This document shows positions 45,173 to 55,290 of a stretch of DNA of 64,000 bases, piece by piece. A program made the translations under genes and the position numbers. Below the pieces are notes generated by a model, which did no database searches, was not told the origin of the DNA, and saw only the letters and a list, made by a program, of their open reading frames with translations. Origin of the DNA: Pseudobdellovibrionaceae bacterium (GTDB lineage Bacteria > Bdellovibrionota > Bdellovibrionia > Bdellovibrionales > Bdellovibrionaceae); assembly GCA_021731025.1 (NCBI GenBank), contig JAKFYD010000007.1, positions 1-64,000 on the forward strand, in the 5' to 3' direction. Each line of letters starts with the position of its first letter. Position 1 is the stretch's first letter.

Positions 45173-46114
45173 ATGGACGAAATAAATTTCAACCAAATCA
45201 AACGCTTGTGGAATTTGAAACTCGTTGTCGAGGTGGGCTCTATTAAAAAGGCAGCAACCCATGCGAACGTGACTAGCTCCGCAATGTCACAATCCATCTC
45301 GGGCCTGGAAGTTTCCATTGGTCGAAAGCTTCTTCTGAGAAAAAAGCAGAAGTTAGTCCCGACAGAATATGGATCACAACTTTTAAAATCCGCCGAACCT
45401 GCATTCGGTTTATGTTTCGATCTTCAACGCAACTTATCGAACGGTTGCGTAATCTTACCAAAGATAGATTGGCTTGATCTCGCCACAACCGAAAGTTTAG
45501 CCGTCGATATTTTGCCAGAGATTGTGAAACGATTGAGAGGGCACTACCCAAATATTCGTTTGAAGGTGAAGTCTGGAAGAAGCTCTGAGTTAACCAAGGC
45601 CGTGCGAAAGGCAGAGATTTGCATGGCACTAGTTGAAGAGAATGACTACATGCAGGGAGTGACAGCCATCCCCATTGCCGAAGAACGTCTTGGTTTTTTC
45701 TGTTCTGTGGAAAACTCTTCTCGAAAAGGATCAGACCTGATTGAGTCTTTAGGCGTTGGCACTCTTACGTGCGGGCTAGATGGCCATCCTCCACATTATA
45801 CAAAATTTTTGCGAATTTTAGGCAAATCGGTAAAGCCCACACTGAGTAGCGAATCGTACGAAGTCCTTCGTGCTGCAGCGGTTGAGGGTGTCGTGGTTGC
45901 CATATTACCATCTCGGGTTGCTTGCAGAAAATTAGATGATCTGATCGAAGTTTTTCCAACAGAGAAAAAAATTGCATCGAAGGAAAAATCTCCCGGCACA
46001 TACCGTCTTTATCTTGTTTGTGAGCCCGGATGTACGACAGAAGAAAATGATTTTTTAGCGATGGAAATTAAGTCCATCATTAGCGCAACACCTCTCAATG
46101 AAAAATCCTTATAA
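45173..46114 (+). CDS. LysR-family transcriptional regulator
   Basis: The 313-residue regulator has a LysR winged helix-turn-helix at residues 5-65 (LVVEVGSIKKAATHANVTSSAMSQ as helix-turn-helix, split here by the turn at NVT). An effector-binding periplasmic-protein-like domain follows (about 95-300) with the pattern LDLATTESLAVDILPEI and a return strand VVVAILPSRVA. I use ATG 45173, which gives the usual LysR beginning; ATG 45146 would add nine residues and neither has a strong ribosome site. It is divergent from the exported spondin-like gene, the classic layout of a LysR protein and its target. The inducer is unknown. Confidence 0.8.
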   Translation: MDEINFNQIKRLWNLKLVVEVGSIKKAATHANVTSSAMSQSISGLEVSIGRKLLLRKKQKLVPTEYGSQLLKSAEPAFGLCFDLQRNLSNGCVILPKIDWLDLATTESLAVDILPEIVKRLRGHYPNIRLKVKSGRSSELTKAVRKAEICMALVEENDYMQGVTAIPIAEERLGFFCSVENSSRKGSDLIESLGVGTLTCGLDGHPPHYTKFLRILGKSVKPTLSSESYEVLRAAAVEGVVVAILPSRVACRKLDDLIEVFPTEKKIASKEKSPGTYRLYLVCEPGCTTEENDFLAMEIKSIISATPLNEKSL

Positions 46115-46144
46115 TGGACCGGTAGGAACGGACTTCATCGATAG

Positions 46145-47386
46145 TTAAAAAACGCTGTGAAGTAATACTTCTCGAACAAATTCAGGTCCGCGGAGAAAAT
46201 GTTCCAGGGTCATGGATTCGTTCGGTTGATGAGCTTTTTCGATGCTGCCACCGCCGCAGATAAAACAATCAATAGCTTGGGTCGAAAAGTAAGAAGCATC
46301 GGTGGTGTAGCTCACGGCATGAAGATCTGTTTGCTTCGTAACAGCTTTAAGAGTTGCTATCATTTCTGCGTTGAGAGAAGGAACCAGGCCAGGGGCGCTG
46401 ATCAAATGATTAAAGTGAATTTCATCTTGAAGATCACCGAGCTCACTTTTTAATTCTTCGTAAACACTCATCAGTGGAGTTCCCGGCAAAGGTCGATAGC
46501 TAAAAACCATGCGACATTCATCAGGAACGACATTGTCAGCAAGACCCCCTTGGATTCTCACCAGGGAAAGATAATCAAAAGGAAAATCTGGAAAAAGTTT
46601 TTTGATATTCTCGTCGTGTCGAGAATGATATTTTTCATTCAAACGGCGAGTGGCTGCAATGACTTTTTCCGCAGGCATTATGGCATTAACACCCCAATCG
46701 GGTCGACTGCTGTGGGCGGCTTTGCCTTTCAGGATCACTTCAAAAATAACCATGCCTTTGTGCGAATTAATAATTTTAAAATCAGTGGGCTCTCCAATAA
46801 GAGCTTTTTTAGGGACTGGCATTTTTCCCAGTAGGGAACTCAAACGGGGAGCTAAGCTTTTTGCTCCTAGGCAGCCAATTTCTTCGTCGCAAGTGAAGAG
46901 GCAAACGATGGGTTGCTTTAATTTTTTTAAATCCGAATCTTTAAAAGCTTGCAGACAGTGAGCCATAAATATTTTCATGTCTGAAGTTCCACGGCCGTAC
47001 AATTTATCTTGGTCCAAAGTGAGCTTTAAAGGATCAGTCGTCCAACCTTTTTGGTTTTCAAAAGGAACCACATCCATATGCCCGGAAAGTATAAGACCGT
47101 TTTCTTCTGTCGGACCTATTGAGGCAACAACCTGATGTTTACCGTTGGGCTCTTGGGTCAGTTGAACATTAAATCCCAAAGTCGTTAACTCGTTGGCAAA
47201 AAAATTCGCGCAGTCACTATTGCTTTTCGAACTCACAGTGTCGAAGCTCAATAGCCGCTCGGACCAATGCCAAAGGGGGCTCGATTTCAATTCTCTTTCG
47301 CTGGTGAGCTTTGAAGGGCTATTCATAGCCTCATTCAATTCTAAAATTTGGGCTCTTTCAAGGAATAATCTCTCGGGACGAACCAT
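46145..47386 (-). CDS. M20-family deacylase (acetylornithine deacetylase / succinyl-diaminopimelate desuccinylase type)
   Basis: The 413-residue zinc enzyme belongs to peptidase family M20. Metal-site motifs appear in order: SGHMDVVP with zinc His and Asp, YGRGTSDMK with the bridging Asp, TCDEEIGCLG with the catalytic Glu, and GEPT. The dimerisation domain lies between, and a C-terminal segment GGGSIEKAHQPNE holds the last histidine. It closely resembles ArgE, which frees ornithine from N-acetylornithine, but DapE and other amidases share these motifs. There is no signal peptide. ATG 47386 is used; ATG 47326 is the alternative, and neither has a good ribosome site. No other arginine gene is in the window. 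Confidence 0.8.
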   Translation of the reverse strand: MVRPERLFLERAQILELNEAMNSPSKLTSERELKSSPLWHWSERLLSFDTVSSKSNSDCANFFANELTTLGFNVQLTQEPNGKHQVVASIGPTEENGLILSGHMDVVPFENQKGWTTDPLKLTLDQDKLYGRGTSDMKIFMAHCLQAFKDSDLKKLKQPIVCLFTCDEEIGCLGAKSLAPRLSSLLGKMPVPKKALIGEPTDFKIINSHKGMVIFEVILKGKAAHSSRPDWGVNAIMPAEKVIAATRRLNEKYHSRHDENIKKLFPDFPFDYLSLVRIQGGLADNVVPDECRMVFSYRPLPGTPLMSVYEELKSELGDLQDEIHFNHLISAPGLVPSLNAEMIATLKAVTKQTDLHAVSYTTDASYFSTQAIDCFICGGGSIEKAHQPNESMTLEHFLRGPEFVREVLLHSVF

Positions 47387-47437
47387 TGACAGGGCTAGGA
47401 AGCTTCGAGAGGATTAAGAACTTAATAAGGATGTCAG

Positions 47438-49120
47438 TTGCCAAGAAAACCATCACGACGAGAATTTATACAGGGAATGAGTGTTGCTGGAGGATGGATT
47501 CTCGCGTCACCTTATACAGCCTGGGCGAAAAAAATAAATCCCGATTCAGAAATTTCTGATTTTTTAAAAAAGTATGGTCCCATTGACCATCTGACTTTAC
47601 CACAAGATGAAAATCATTTTCTTGGGGATCAGCCTCAACTGAAAGCTCATCCGCTGTTATGGGACAAAGAAAGCTTATTTAAAAAAACGCCTCGACCCGA
47701 GCCGAAAGAAAAAGCCAAGCTTGTAGTTATCGGTGGAGGGATCAGTGGCGTTGTCAGCGCTTATCTTCTTAAAGATCAACAGCCCATTATTCTCGAACAA
47801 TCATCCCGCTTCGGGGGCAATTCGAAAGCGGAAGTTTGGCAGAATTTGCCTTACGCATTGGGTGCCGCCTACTTTATGGAGCAAGAAAAAGATTCTGAAA
47901 TTTATAAGCTGTTCAGCAAGGTGGGCGTTCACTCGATATGCCGGTTTCGTGACGAAGAAGATTTAAAATTAATCGACGGACAATTCCGCAAAAATTTTTG
48001 GAGCGGCGAATACGACAAAGCGAACAAAGGTCAGTACGATCTTCTTTCGAAATTTTTTAAGGACACGCTGAACGAAGCTCAGGGTCGTGTCTATCCTGAA
48101 ATTCCCGTGGCTGTGAAAAACTTTTCTGAAGCTCCAAAAAAAATCGAGTATCTAAAATCGTTGGATAAATATTCATTGAAGGAATATCTAGAGAAGGTGG
48201 TGTGCAAAGGACAAAAGCTAACACCCATGATCGAGCAGGCCTTAGAAAAATATTTCTGGTCGGCCTTTGCTTGCACGATGTCTGAGATTTCAGCTCAAGC
48301 GGGGGTGAATGCCTACGCTGCCGAGTTTGGGAAAGCTTATGTCGCTGCTGGTGGAAACGCGGCGGTTGTTGAAAAGTTCTTAAGTCATTTATCGCAAAAA
48401 ATGCCATCGAAAAATTTGCGCACAGAAGTTCTTGTGGTCGACGTCGAAGTGCGGGATTCCGGTGTGCTTGTGACTTACAGTGATAAAGAAGGAAAGCTTC
48501 ATTGCATTCAAGCGCAAAATGTCGTCATGGCAGCGCCAAAATTCGTTGCAAAAAAAATCATTAGGGATTTGGAGCCGGAAAGACTCGAAGCCTTCAGCAA
48601 ATTGCAGTACCGAAGTTATCTGGTCGCAAACGTACTTGTGAAAAAAAAGGTGGATGAAAAGCTCTACGACTTCTACCTTCTGGGAAAAACTACTCCTGAG
48701 GTCGAGCAGTCTCAGGTTTCTGATGTGATCGTGGCGAATTTTGCGAAAAAGATTAAAGGCCCTTACAGTGTGCTGACTCTCTATCGAGGACTTCCCTATA
48801 GTCAGGGGCGGGCCTTGCTTTACACGGAAGGTAATTTTTCAAAGTACCGTAAAGAAATCGAAACTCAACTTCAGGATGAGATTTTGCCTCCGTTAGGTTT
48901 AAAGAAAAAAGACATTGCGGGATTAAGAATGACCCGCTGGGGCCACCCCATGCCTCTGAACTCTCCAGGTCTGATCTTGGATGGAACAATTGAAAAAATT
49001 CGTAAGCCATTTAAAAATCGCGTGTACTTTGTACATCAGGATAATTGGATGTTTGCCTCCTTGGAAACAAGCGTCGAAGAAGCCCTTTTTTGGACCCATC
49101 AGATTAAATTAAAGACCTGA
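47438..49120 (+). CDS. Tat-exported FAD-dependent oxidoreductase
   Basis: The 560-residue flavoprotein begins with a twin-arginine signal (SRREFIQ, residues 6-12, hydrophobic core MSVAGGWILA), so it is exported in folded form. From about residue 92, VVIGGGISGVVSAYLL is the FAD-binding motif, followed by EQSSRFGGNSK, in the manner of amine oxidases and phytoene desaturase-like enzymes. The late RVYFVHQDNWMFASLE region is the usual C-terminal contact. The substrate is unknown. The start is TTG 47438, with AAGGATG at the right distance; the nearby ATG 47431 is in another frame. It is divergent from the M20 gene with about 50 bases between starts. Confidence 0.85.
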   Translation: MPRKPSRREFIQGMSVAGGWILASPYTAWAKKINPDSEISDFLKKYGPIDHLTLPQDENHFLGDQPQLKAHPLLWDKESLFKKTPRPEPKEKAKLVVIGGGISGVVSAYLLKDQQPIILEQSSRFGGNSKAEVWQNLPYALGAAYFMEQEKDSEIYKLFSKVGVHSICRFRDEEDLKLIDGQFRKNFWSGEYDKANKGQYDLLSKFFKDTLNEAQGRVYPEIPVAVKNFSEAPKKIEYLKSLDKYSLKEYLEKVVCKGQKLTPMIEQALEKYFWSAFACTMSEISAQAGVNAYAAEFGKAYVAAGGNAAVVEKFLSHLSQKMPSKNLRTEVLVVDVEVRDSGVLVTYSDKEGKLHCIQAQNVVMAAPKFVAKKIIRDLEPERLEAFSKLQYRSYLVANVLVKKKVDEKLYDFYLLGKTTPEVEQSQVSDVIVANFAKKIKGPYSVLTLYRGLPYSQGRALLYTEGNFSKYRKEIETQLQDEILPPLGLKKKDIAGLRMTRWGHPMPLNSPGLILDGTIEKIRKPFKNRVYFVHQDNWMFASLETSVEEALFWTHQIKLKT

Positions 49121-49124
49121 TATT

Positions 49125-49148
49125 TTACCACTTCTTCCGGTAATTTTT
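49125..49148 (+). terminator. Weak terminator after the Tat oxidoreductase gene
   Basis: TTACC (49125-49129) and GGTAA (49139-49143) form a short stem followed by TTTTT. It lies five bases after the stop codon. Confidence 0.4.
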
Positions 49149-49273
49149 GGTACATTAGTTGCAAAATTTCCCAATAAGCTTATGGTTTTGCCTAGGGGAG
49201 ATTTTGTGTACAATATCGCCCCAAAATCAAAACAAATGAGTAAAAATAGTGCGTCATTTTATATGGGGGTAAA

Positions 49274-49654
49274 ATGAATCTCATGAAAGAGTTAACAGAA
49301 GACCATAAGGATATTCGGTCACAACTGCGTGCGTTAATGACAGAGTCAGAGAAAGAAAAAATGAAAGAGACCATCGTCACACTCAATGAATTCGTTTCTC
49401 ATCATGCCTTTTGGGTGAACGATGTTTTACGTAAATTAGTTAAGACAAAATCTGTTGATCAATTTACGGCTGATATTATGGAGAGTCGGGAAGACATCCA
49501 GGTCATTGAAGATCTATTTTCTAAAGTAAAAAACATTAAAAAAAGTGATGAAGGCTGGTTTGCAGATATTAAAGCTCTGTGCAGCATGCTTGAGCTTCAT
49601 CTCGAAGACGAAGAAGAATTCTTTCCAAAAATAAAACCACTTTTGCCAGGATAA
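49274..49654 (+). CDS. Hemerythrin-like four-helix protein
   Basis: The 126-residue helical protein matches the HHE cation-binding pattern. Possible di-iron ligands are His11 in EDHKDI, His43 and His44 in VSHHAF, and LHLEDEEEFFP with His109 and a glutamate. The second helix has HH followed by tryptophan and an asparagine-aspartate, not the usual HxxxE, so one ligand is altered. Such proteins bind oxygen, nitric oxide or iron. ATG 49274 follows GGGGT. It is 32 bases before the NtrC-type regulator gene, so the three genes to 52929 may form a sensing unit. Confidence 0.75.
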   Translation: MNLMKELTEDHKDIRSQLRALMTESEKEKMKETIVTLNEFVSHHAFWVNDVLRKLVKTKSVDQFTADIMESREDIQVIEDLFSKVKNIKKSDEGWFADIKALCSMLELHLEDEEEFFPKIKPLLPG

Positions 49655-49686
49655 ACAGTGCGGAGTTTACAAGAAAGGTTAGGAAC

Positions 49687-51096
49687 ATGTTTAAAGCAAG
49701 AATAGTGATTATCGACGACGATCAAGATATTCAGATGGTTATTAAGGGTTTCTTTTCGTCGAGAGGATACTTAACCTATTGTTACAGCGATGCTCAACAT
49801 GCCCTTTCTGATATTACGGAAGGTAAAGTTTCTTGTGACGTTGTTATCAGCGATCTTATAATTCCCGGGATTTCGGGAATTGAATTTACAACCAAGATGA
49901 AGCAGGCGGGGATACATGCTCCAATCGTTATGATCACTGCAACTAAAAAAATCGAGGTAGCTGTCGAAGCAATTCGTGCTGGCGCCTACGATTTCGTGGT
50001 TAAACCTATTAATTTTTCCCAATTATTACTTTCTGTCGAGCGGGCTCTTCAATTAGTCGAAGTTAAAGAGGAAATGCAAACCCTGAAAACGGCTGTTCAG
50101 CTGCAGGAAGGTCTTATCAGTGAAAACGGTATTGTAGGCCGGGGCCCAGGAATTAAAAAAGTCATTGATCTCGCTCGGCGAGTTGCGGCCTTTTCTTCAA
50201 ATGTATTAATCACAGGTGAAAGCGGAACGGGCAAAGAGATCGTTGCCAAAGCCATCCACAATTTGGGACCGCGTCGCAATAAAGCTTTCGTTGCAATTAA
50301 CTGTTCGGCCATTCCGGAAAATCTTTTAGAGTCAGAAATTTTTGGTCATGCCAAGGGTTCTTTCACGGGTGCTGTCGACAAAAAAATTGGTCTTTTCGAA
50401 GAAGCCGATGGGGGTACCATCTTTTTGGATGAAATTGGGGACCTAGCACTTCCTTTACAAGCTAAACTATTGCGCGTCCTGCAGGATAAAAAGATTAAAA
50501 GAATTGGCGAAAATCAATATCGCACCATCAATGCGCGAATTATTTCTGCCACTCATAAAAATTTACGGCAGGAAATCACTGAAGGCCGCTTTCGGGAAGA
50601 TCTGTTCTTTCGTTTGAATGTGATCCCAATTTGGATTCCACCTTTGCGACAAAGAAAAGAAGATATTCTATTGTTGGCAGAATATTTCTTGAAAAAATAT
50701 GTCAGTCTGAATGAAACCGGCGAAGTGAAAAAGACTTTTTCTAAAGAAGCTTTGCAAACTCTGATTAACAGCAGCTGGCCTGGCAATGTGCGGGAACTAG
50801 AAAATGCCATCGAACGTGCTGTTGTTCTATCCCGGTCGGAAGTGATTACAGCGACTGACGTCGAAACTGTTTTGGAAAGACCTGAAGAATCCAAACTGAA
50901 AAGCAGCTTTGATTTCGATAACTCCTTCACCTCACAGGATGTGCTGAGTGTCGATGAACTTGTCAATAAATACATTCTTTATGTTCTTCGCCGAAATCAG
51001 GGTCTTAAAGAGAAGACCGCGAAAGAACTGCAGATCGATCGTAAGACTTTATACCGTAAACTTAAAGAGATGGATTCGCGTCCTCACCTTAATTAG
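49687..51096 (+). CDS. Sigma-54-dependent response regulator (NtrC family)
   Basis: The 469-residue regulator has the three NtrC parts. A receiver domain (residues 1-125) contains the phospho-acceptor Asp56 in VISDLIIPG. An AAA+ ATPase follows, with Walker A GESGTGKE, the sigma-54 loop written GSFTGA (usual form GAFTGA) and Walker B GGTIFLDEIGD. A Fis-type helix-turn-helix is at the C-terminus (KEKTAKELQIDRKTLYRKL). It activates sigma-54 promoters after phosphorylation. It lies between a hemerythrin gene and a hybrid histidine kinase gene. A strong terminator follows, so the kinase is transcribed separately. Confidence 0.93.
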   Translation: MFKARIVIIDDDQDIQMVIKGFFSSRGYLTYCYSDAQHALSDITEGKVSCDVVISDLIIPGISGIEFTTKMKQAGIHAPIVMITATKKIEVAVEAIRAGAYDFVVKPINFSQLLLSVERALQLVEVKEEMQTLKTAVQLQEGLISENGIVGRGPGIKKVIDLARRVAAFSSNVLITGESGTGKEIVAKAIHNLGPRRNKAFVAINCSAIPENLLESEIFGHAKGSFTGAVDKKIGLFEEADGGTIFLDEIGDLALPLQAKLLRVLQDKKIKRIGENQYRTINARIISATHKNLRQEITEGRFREDLFFRLNVIPIWIPPLRQRKEDILLLAEYFLKKYVSLNETGEVKKTFSKEALQTLINSSWPGNVRELENAIERAVVLSRSEVITATDVETVLERPEESKLKSSFDFDNSFTSQDVLSVDELVNKYILYVLRRNQGLKEKTAKELQIDRKTLYRKLKEMDSRPHLN

Positions 51097-51133
51097 GGTT
51101 TTTAGAAGAAATTTTAACAGTTAGTTTGTTCCG

Positions 51134-51166
51134 AATAAGGAAGCTCCAGTAGCTTCCTTATTTCTT
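51134..51166 (+). terminator. Strong rho-independent terminator
   Basis: AATAAGGAAGCT (51134-51145) and AGCTTCCTTATT (51151-51162) form a perfect 12-base stem with a five-base loop, followed by TCTT. It lies 38 bases after the NtrC-type gene. Confidence 0.9.
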
Positions 51167-51288
51167 ATGACTTCGTCGAGTGATAAGTTTTTAAATATTT
51201 TAATCTAAAGTCATTTAATTCATGTAAATAGACCTGGGTTTATGGTAAATCTGTATGTCCGAAATCTAAAAGGTAACACGGAGGGCTT

Positions 51289-52929
51289 TTGAAAGTTTTG
51301 AATCAATTAGAAAACTCAATTGATTTTAAGAATATTTTTGAAAAAGTCCCTTGGGCGCAATTTTTATTACGTTTCGATAACGAACAATGTCTGGTTAATG
51401 CAATTAGTGACAAAGCTCTAGGGCTTTTAAATTGTTCCCGCGAAAATATTATCGGAAATGACTTTTCAGTTTTAGTTTCCAGTTTTAAGACTTTGAATGT
51501 TGAATATTCTCCGATGGAATTGCAGGAAAAGTTAAAGCAATTTTTAAAAGACAAAGAAAATGCACCTCGTCTTTTGCTAAAAACCAACGGGTGGGATCTT
51601 ACGGCCACTCCAGTTTTAGAGAATCAGGATCAATGCTTTTCTTTGATCTGTCATTTTACTGAAAGTAAGGCTCATTCGGAAAGTCTTGATGAAACAACAC
51701 AAACTGAAAAAAACCTGAATTTGTTGAACACAGAACTTGAAAGGAAAGTGCAGGAACGCACGGCTGAACTAGAAAAAGCCCGGTACATTGCTGACAATGC
51801 AAATCGCATTAAAAGTGTTTTCTTGGCGAACATGTCTCATGAAATTCGAACTCCTTTAGGTGCAGTTTTGGGTTATGCCGAATTGTTGGCCAATAAAGGT
51901 ATTCAGGGAATAGAGCGCGAGAAGTTCATTTCTGCTATTAAGAGAAATGGTGAGCTCTTATCAAATATTATCAATGATATTCTTGATCTGTCAAAAGTCG
52001 AAGTTGAGCTTCGTGAAGTTCTTCTTTCTGATGTCTTAACAGATATGGCCTCGCTCCTGAGTTTAAGGGCTTTGAATAAAGGAATTAGATTGCAAGTGAA
52101 TTATCATGGCGACATTCCTAAAATAATTCGAACCGATGTTCTAAGGTTAAGGCAAATCCTGATTAATATTATTGGCAACGCAATTAAGTTTACGGACCAG
52201 GGTTCGGTCGAAGTAACTATCAAATGCACAAAAGAATCCGCTGGTCAGAATAAGCTTACTTTTGATGTTAAAGATACAGGTCCTGGAATCAGCGAAGAAA
52301 ATATAAAAAATTTATTTCAACCTTTCTTTCAGGTTGATCCTTCGGCCCGACGTGAATTTGGAGGAACCGGATTAGGTTTAGTTCTGTCTCGAAACCTGGC
52401 TAAACTTTTAGGTGGGGATGTCGCGCTGGTAGAAAGTTCTTTACGACAAGGAAGTTTATTTTCAGTTTCGGTGAACCCCGGGCCAGTTGAAGAATTGAAT
52501 TCGCATCCCTTGCCAGCAGCTAGGCAGACTGAACCTGAAGTTGTCGAAAATGCTCGGTTGGACAATATCGAAATTCTTTTAGCCGAAGACTGCATTGATA
52601 ACCAGTTTTTGATTTGTACCTTTTTGACGAAGGTGGGAGCTAAAGTGGATGTCGTTGATAACGGACAAAAAGCTTTAGAAATGGTTAAGTCAAAAGACTA
52701 CGATTTGATTCTAATGGATATTCAAATGCCCGTAATGGATGGGTACGAAGCTGCCTCACAAATACGACAGCTAGGTTATCGTACACCGATGATTGCCTTG
52801 ACGGCTCATGCGCTCAAAGGCGAACGAGAATATTGTTTGAAGATGGGTTTTGATGAACACAACACAAAACCAATAAATCGCAAAACACTGATCAGCAGTG
52901 TGATCAGAACTTTGGCTAAGCATCATTAA
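51289..52929 (+). CDS. Hybrid histidine kinase
   Basis: The 546-residue protein is a cytoplasmic sensor without membrane helices. A PAS-like domain fills residues 1-125, then a short coiled coil (ERKVQERTAELEKA). The kinase core has the phospho-acceptor His184 in NMSHEIRTP, the N box NIIGNAIKFT, DTGPGI and GGTGLGL. The C-terminal receiver (about 425-546) has Asp477 in LILMDIQMP. It can both phosphorylate itself and relay phosphate. The start is TTG 51289 with GGAGG four bases upstream, a little short. The neighbouring NtrC-type protein is a likely partner, but phosphotransfer between them cannot be shown from sequence. Confidence 0.92.
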   Translation: MKVLNQLENSIDFKNIFEKVPWAQFLLRFDNEQCLVNAISDKALGLLNCSRENIIGNDFSVLVSSFKTLNVEYSPMELQEKLKQFLKDKENAPRLLLKTNGWDLTATPVLENQDQCFSLICHFTESKAHSESLDETTQTEKNLNLLNTELERKVQERTAELEKARYIADNANRIKSVFLANMSHEIRTPLGAVLGYAELLANKGIQGIEREKFISAIKRNGELLSNIINDILDLSKVEVELREVLLSDVLTDMASLLSLRALNKGIRLQVNYHGDIPKIIRTDVLRLRQILINIIGNAIKFTDQGSVEVTIKCTKESAGQNKLTFDVKDTGPGISEENIKNLFQPFFQVDPSARREFGGTGLGLVLSRNLAKLLGGDVALVESSLRQGSLFSVSVNPGPVEELNSHPLPAARQTEPEVVENARLDNIEILLAEDCIDNQFLICTFLTKVGAKVDVVDNGQKALEMVKSKDYDLILMDIQMPVMDGYEAASQIRQLGYRTPMIALTAHALKGEREYCLKMGFDEHNTKPINRKTLISSVIRTLAKHH

Positions 52930-54589
52930 TCTATATTTTGTTTACTTAAAAGAAATTTTCGTCAACGCTAAAGAATAGTCAGTAGAGCTTGCATTTTTGC
53001 CGTTAATAACACTCTTTAAGACGTGATTTCCATCGCCAACAACAGTGACAGTTGCTGATTTGACGACATTAGGCGTGCCACCAGCAGAATACCAGTCTTG
53101 CCCACTGACGACGAGAACATCGTCAATGTACCAGTCCACTTTTCCACGATTAGTGGTTGTATATCCTAAGACCTTCATAGTGTATGTTCCTGCTTTTAAA
53201 AAGAAGTTGATAGTGTTTGAGTCACCATTCGCGGCAGGACCTTGTTCTGAACCATGGCCATAGGCAACGGTATTGCTGTACCAAGTATTTAAGGTAGTAC
53301 CGCTAATAGTTGTTGCATCTTCCCACCACAAAGTTGCGGTTACGGGATAGGGTGAAGAATTCCAACTTGCAACTCCAGCAGCGTCGCTGACTAAAACTTT
53401 ACCCGCGCCAGGTGAGCCACCAGTCATTTTAATTTGGCCATTCACTTCTAAAGCATTAGAAGCACCGGTAACACCAATGCCGACATTTCCTGCGAAGTAG
53501 TTCTTTTGTGAAGATCCTGCTTGGTAAACTCCATAGTCATTCGTAGTCGGTGTTCCTGTGAATGAGTTGATGTAAACACCATAGCGATTAGCTAAAGCTA
53601 AAGTTCCTGTTTTCCCTAGCTCGGAAATATCGATACCTTTCATCGTTGTCACAGTGCCTGCATTACCGCTGATGTAAGCTGTTAAGCCAGCGGCTGAAGT
53701 TACTGTACCGCCTGCAACACTACCGCCGACCATACTTCCATGCAGAGCTGCTGCCGTCGCTGCACCTGAAGGTTGGAAAGCGAACCAGCCAGAAGATCCC
53801 TGACCAATAGTCAACGCACCTGTGCTGCCATTGTACTCAGCAAGCCCATCAACCCCGCTGATTTTACCAATGGATTTGTCGTTGGAAGCAACAACTCGAG
53901 ACGTACCGTTGATACCAGCTCTTGTTGTTGGGCTTGATGTTCCAAGGTCAGTGTGATTGGAAGAGGGATCAACTTCCACCAATGAATAAATGATAGGACG
54001 ATAGTCATCCGTGGTCGAGCCGCTGGAATTGTAAACTAATAGTTTTTCACTACTTAAGGTTGAAGTGGCGTTGATCGTTACGCTTCCGCCGGCGAGTATT
54101 CTCATTTTTTCTGAATCATTGGTTGCAAAGGCGATTTGGGTATTTTCCCGGTTCCAAATAGCAACGCCATTAGATGACTCATCATAACCAATAGCGACGC
54201 CATCAGATGAGAGAGCGCCTGTAGTTCCATTAGTGAAGCGAGCCAGTGAAGCGGTAGCTCCAGCCGAGTGGACGTGGAGAATTTGAGTAGGAGCTGTTGT
54301 TCCGATGCCGACTTTTCCATCTGCTGCGATACGAACACGATCAGTGTCATTGGTGCCAATGTCAATGGGAGTATTTTCACGGTTCCAGACAATTGCGCCC
54401 GTACCACCACTGAGACCTATAGCAAAGCCATCACTGTTGAGTGTTCCCGTGGTGCTGTTTGTGTAACGAGTAACAGGGTAATTTGTTGCATGAACATGCA
54501 AAGGATCGGCGGGGGATGAAATTCCTACGCCTACATTTCCAGTGCTATAGTAAATATCAGAACCCGTAGTTGTCCATTGGCTAGCATTT

Positions 54590-55290
54590 ATTGCACTCCA
54601 TGCCCCATCGCCACGTAAATAAGTTGTATTATCAGCGGTGCCTGAGCCTAATCTCGCGGTAGCAATAGTTCCTGAAGAGATTGCCGAAGCGGGAAGCGAC
54701 GCAATCGCTTGGCAAGTGAGGATGTCGCCCACGGAATTCCAAGACAAAGTTTCATTCGCAGCGCATCCGCTGGAAGCAAAAGCGGTACTTCCAGTAACTG
54801 TTGATCTTATATCCGTCATTGCAACAAAGTTAGGAACCCAGCTCGTCCCATTAAATCGCAACACTTGACCTGAAGTGGTTGGAGTTGTGGCGCTAACAGC
54901 AGTACCTTTGATTTTATCCACGGAAGTTGCGCCATAAGTTCCGCTCACGTCACCGACGAAAGTAGCAGCAGAACCAAGTTTAGCATCGAGTTGAGTTTGA
55001 ATGGAGGAGGTTACTCCATTCACATAACCCAGTTCAGTTGCAGTCGTTGCAACAGCAACAGGAATTCCATTGGCATCAGATGCTAATGCGCGAGAGGCAG
55101 TAATTGCCGTAGCATCCGTCATCACGCCAGAACCATCATTGATAACTAAGCGATTGTTGTTGCCACTGGCTAATTTACTTCGAGCAATCGCAGCTGCAGC
55201 AGCCACTTTCGAGTTATCAATGGCAGAAGCTGCGATTGTAGGATTTGGATATGTACCTGTTAAGTCTCCACCTGCTGAACCCGTAGGAGC
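54590..55290 (-). repeat. Fibre internal repeat, unit 3 (short)
   Basis: This is the third copy of the large repeat in the fibre gene. It holds the GTYPNPTIA, NNRLVINDGSG, TELGYVNG and SGCAANETLSWNS phrases but ends after LRGDGAW, without the LPAGAVGTPALSF part. Boundaries are approximate. Confidence 0.7.
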
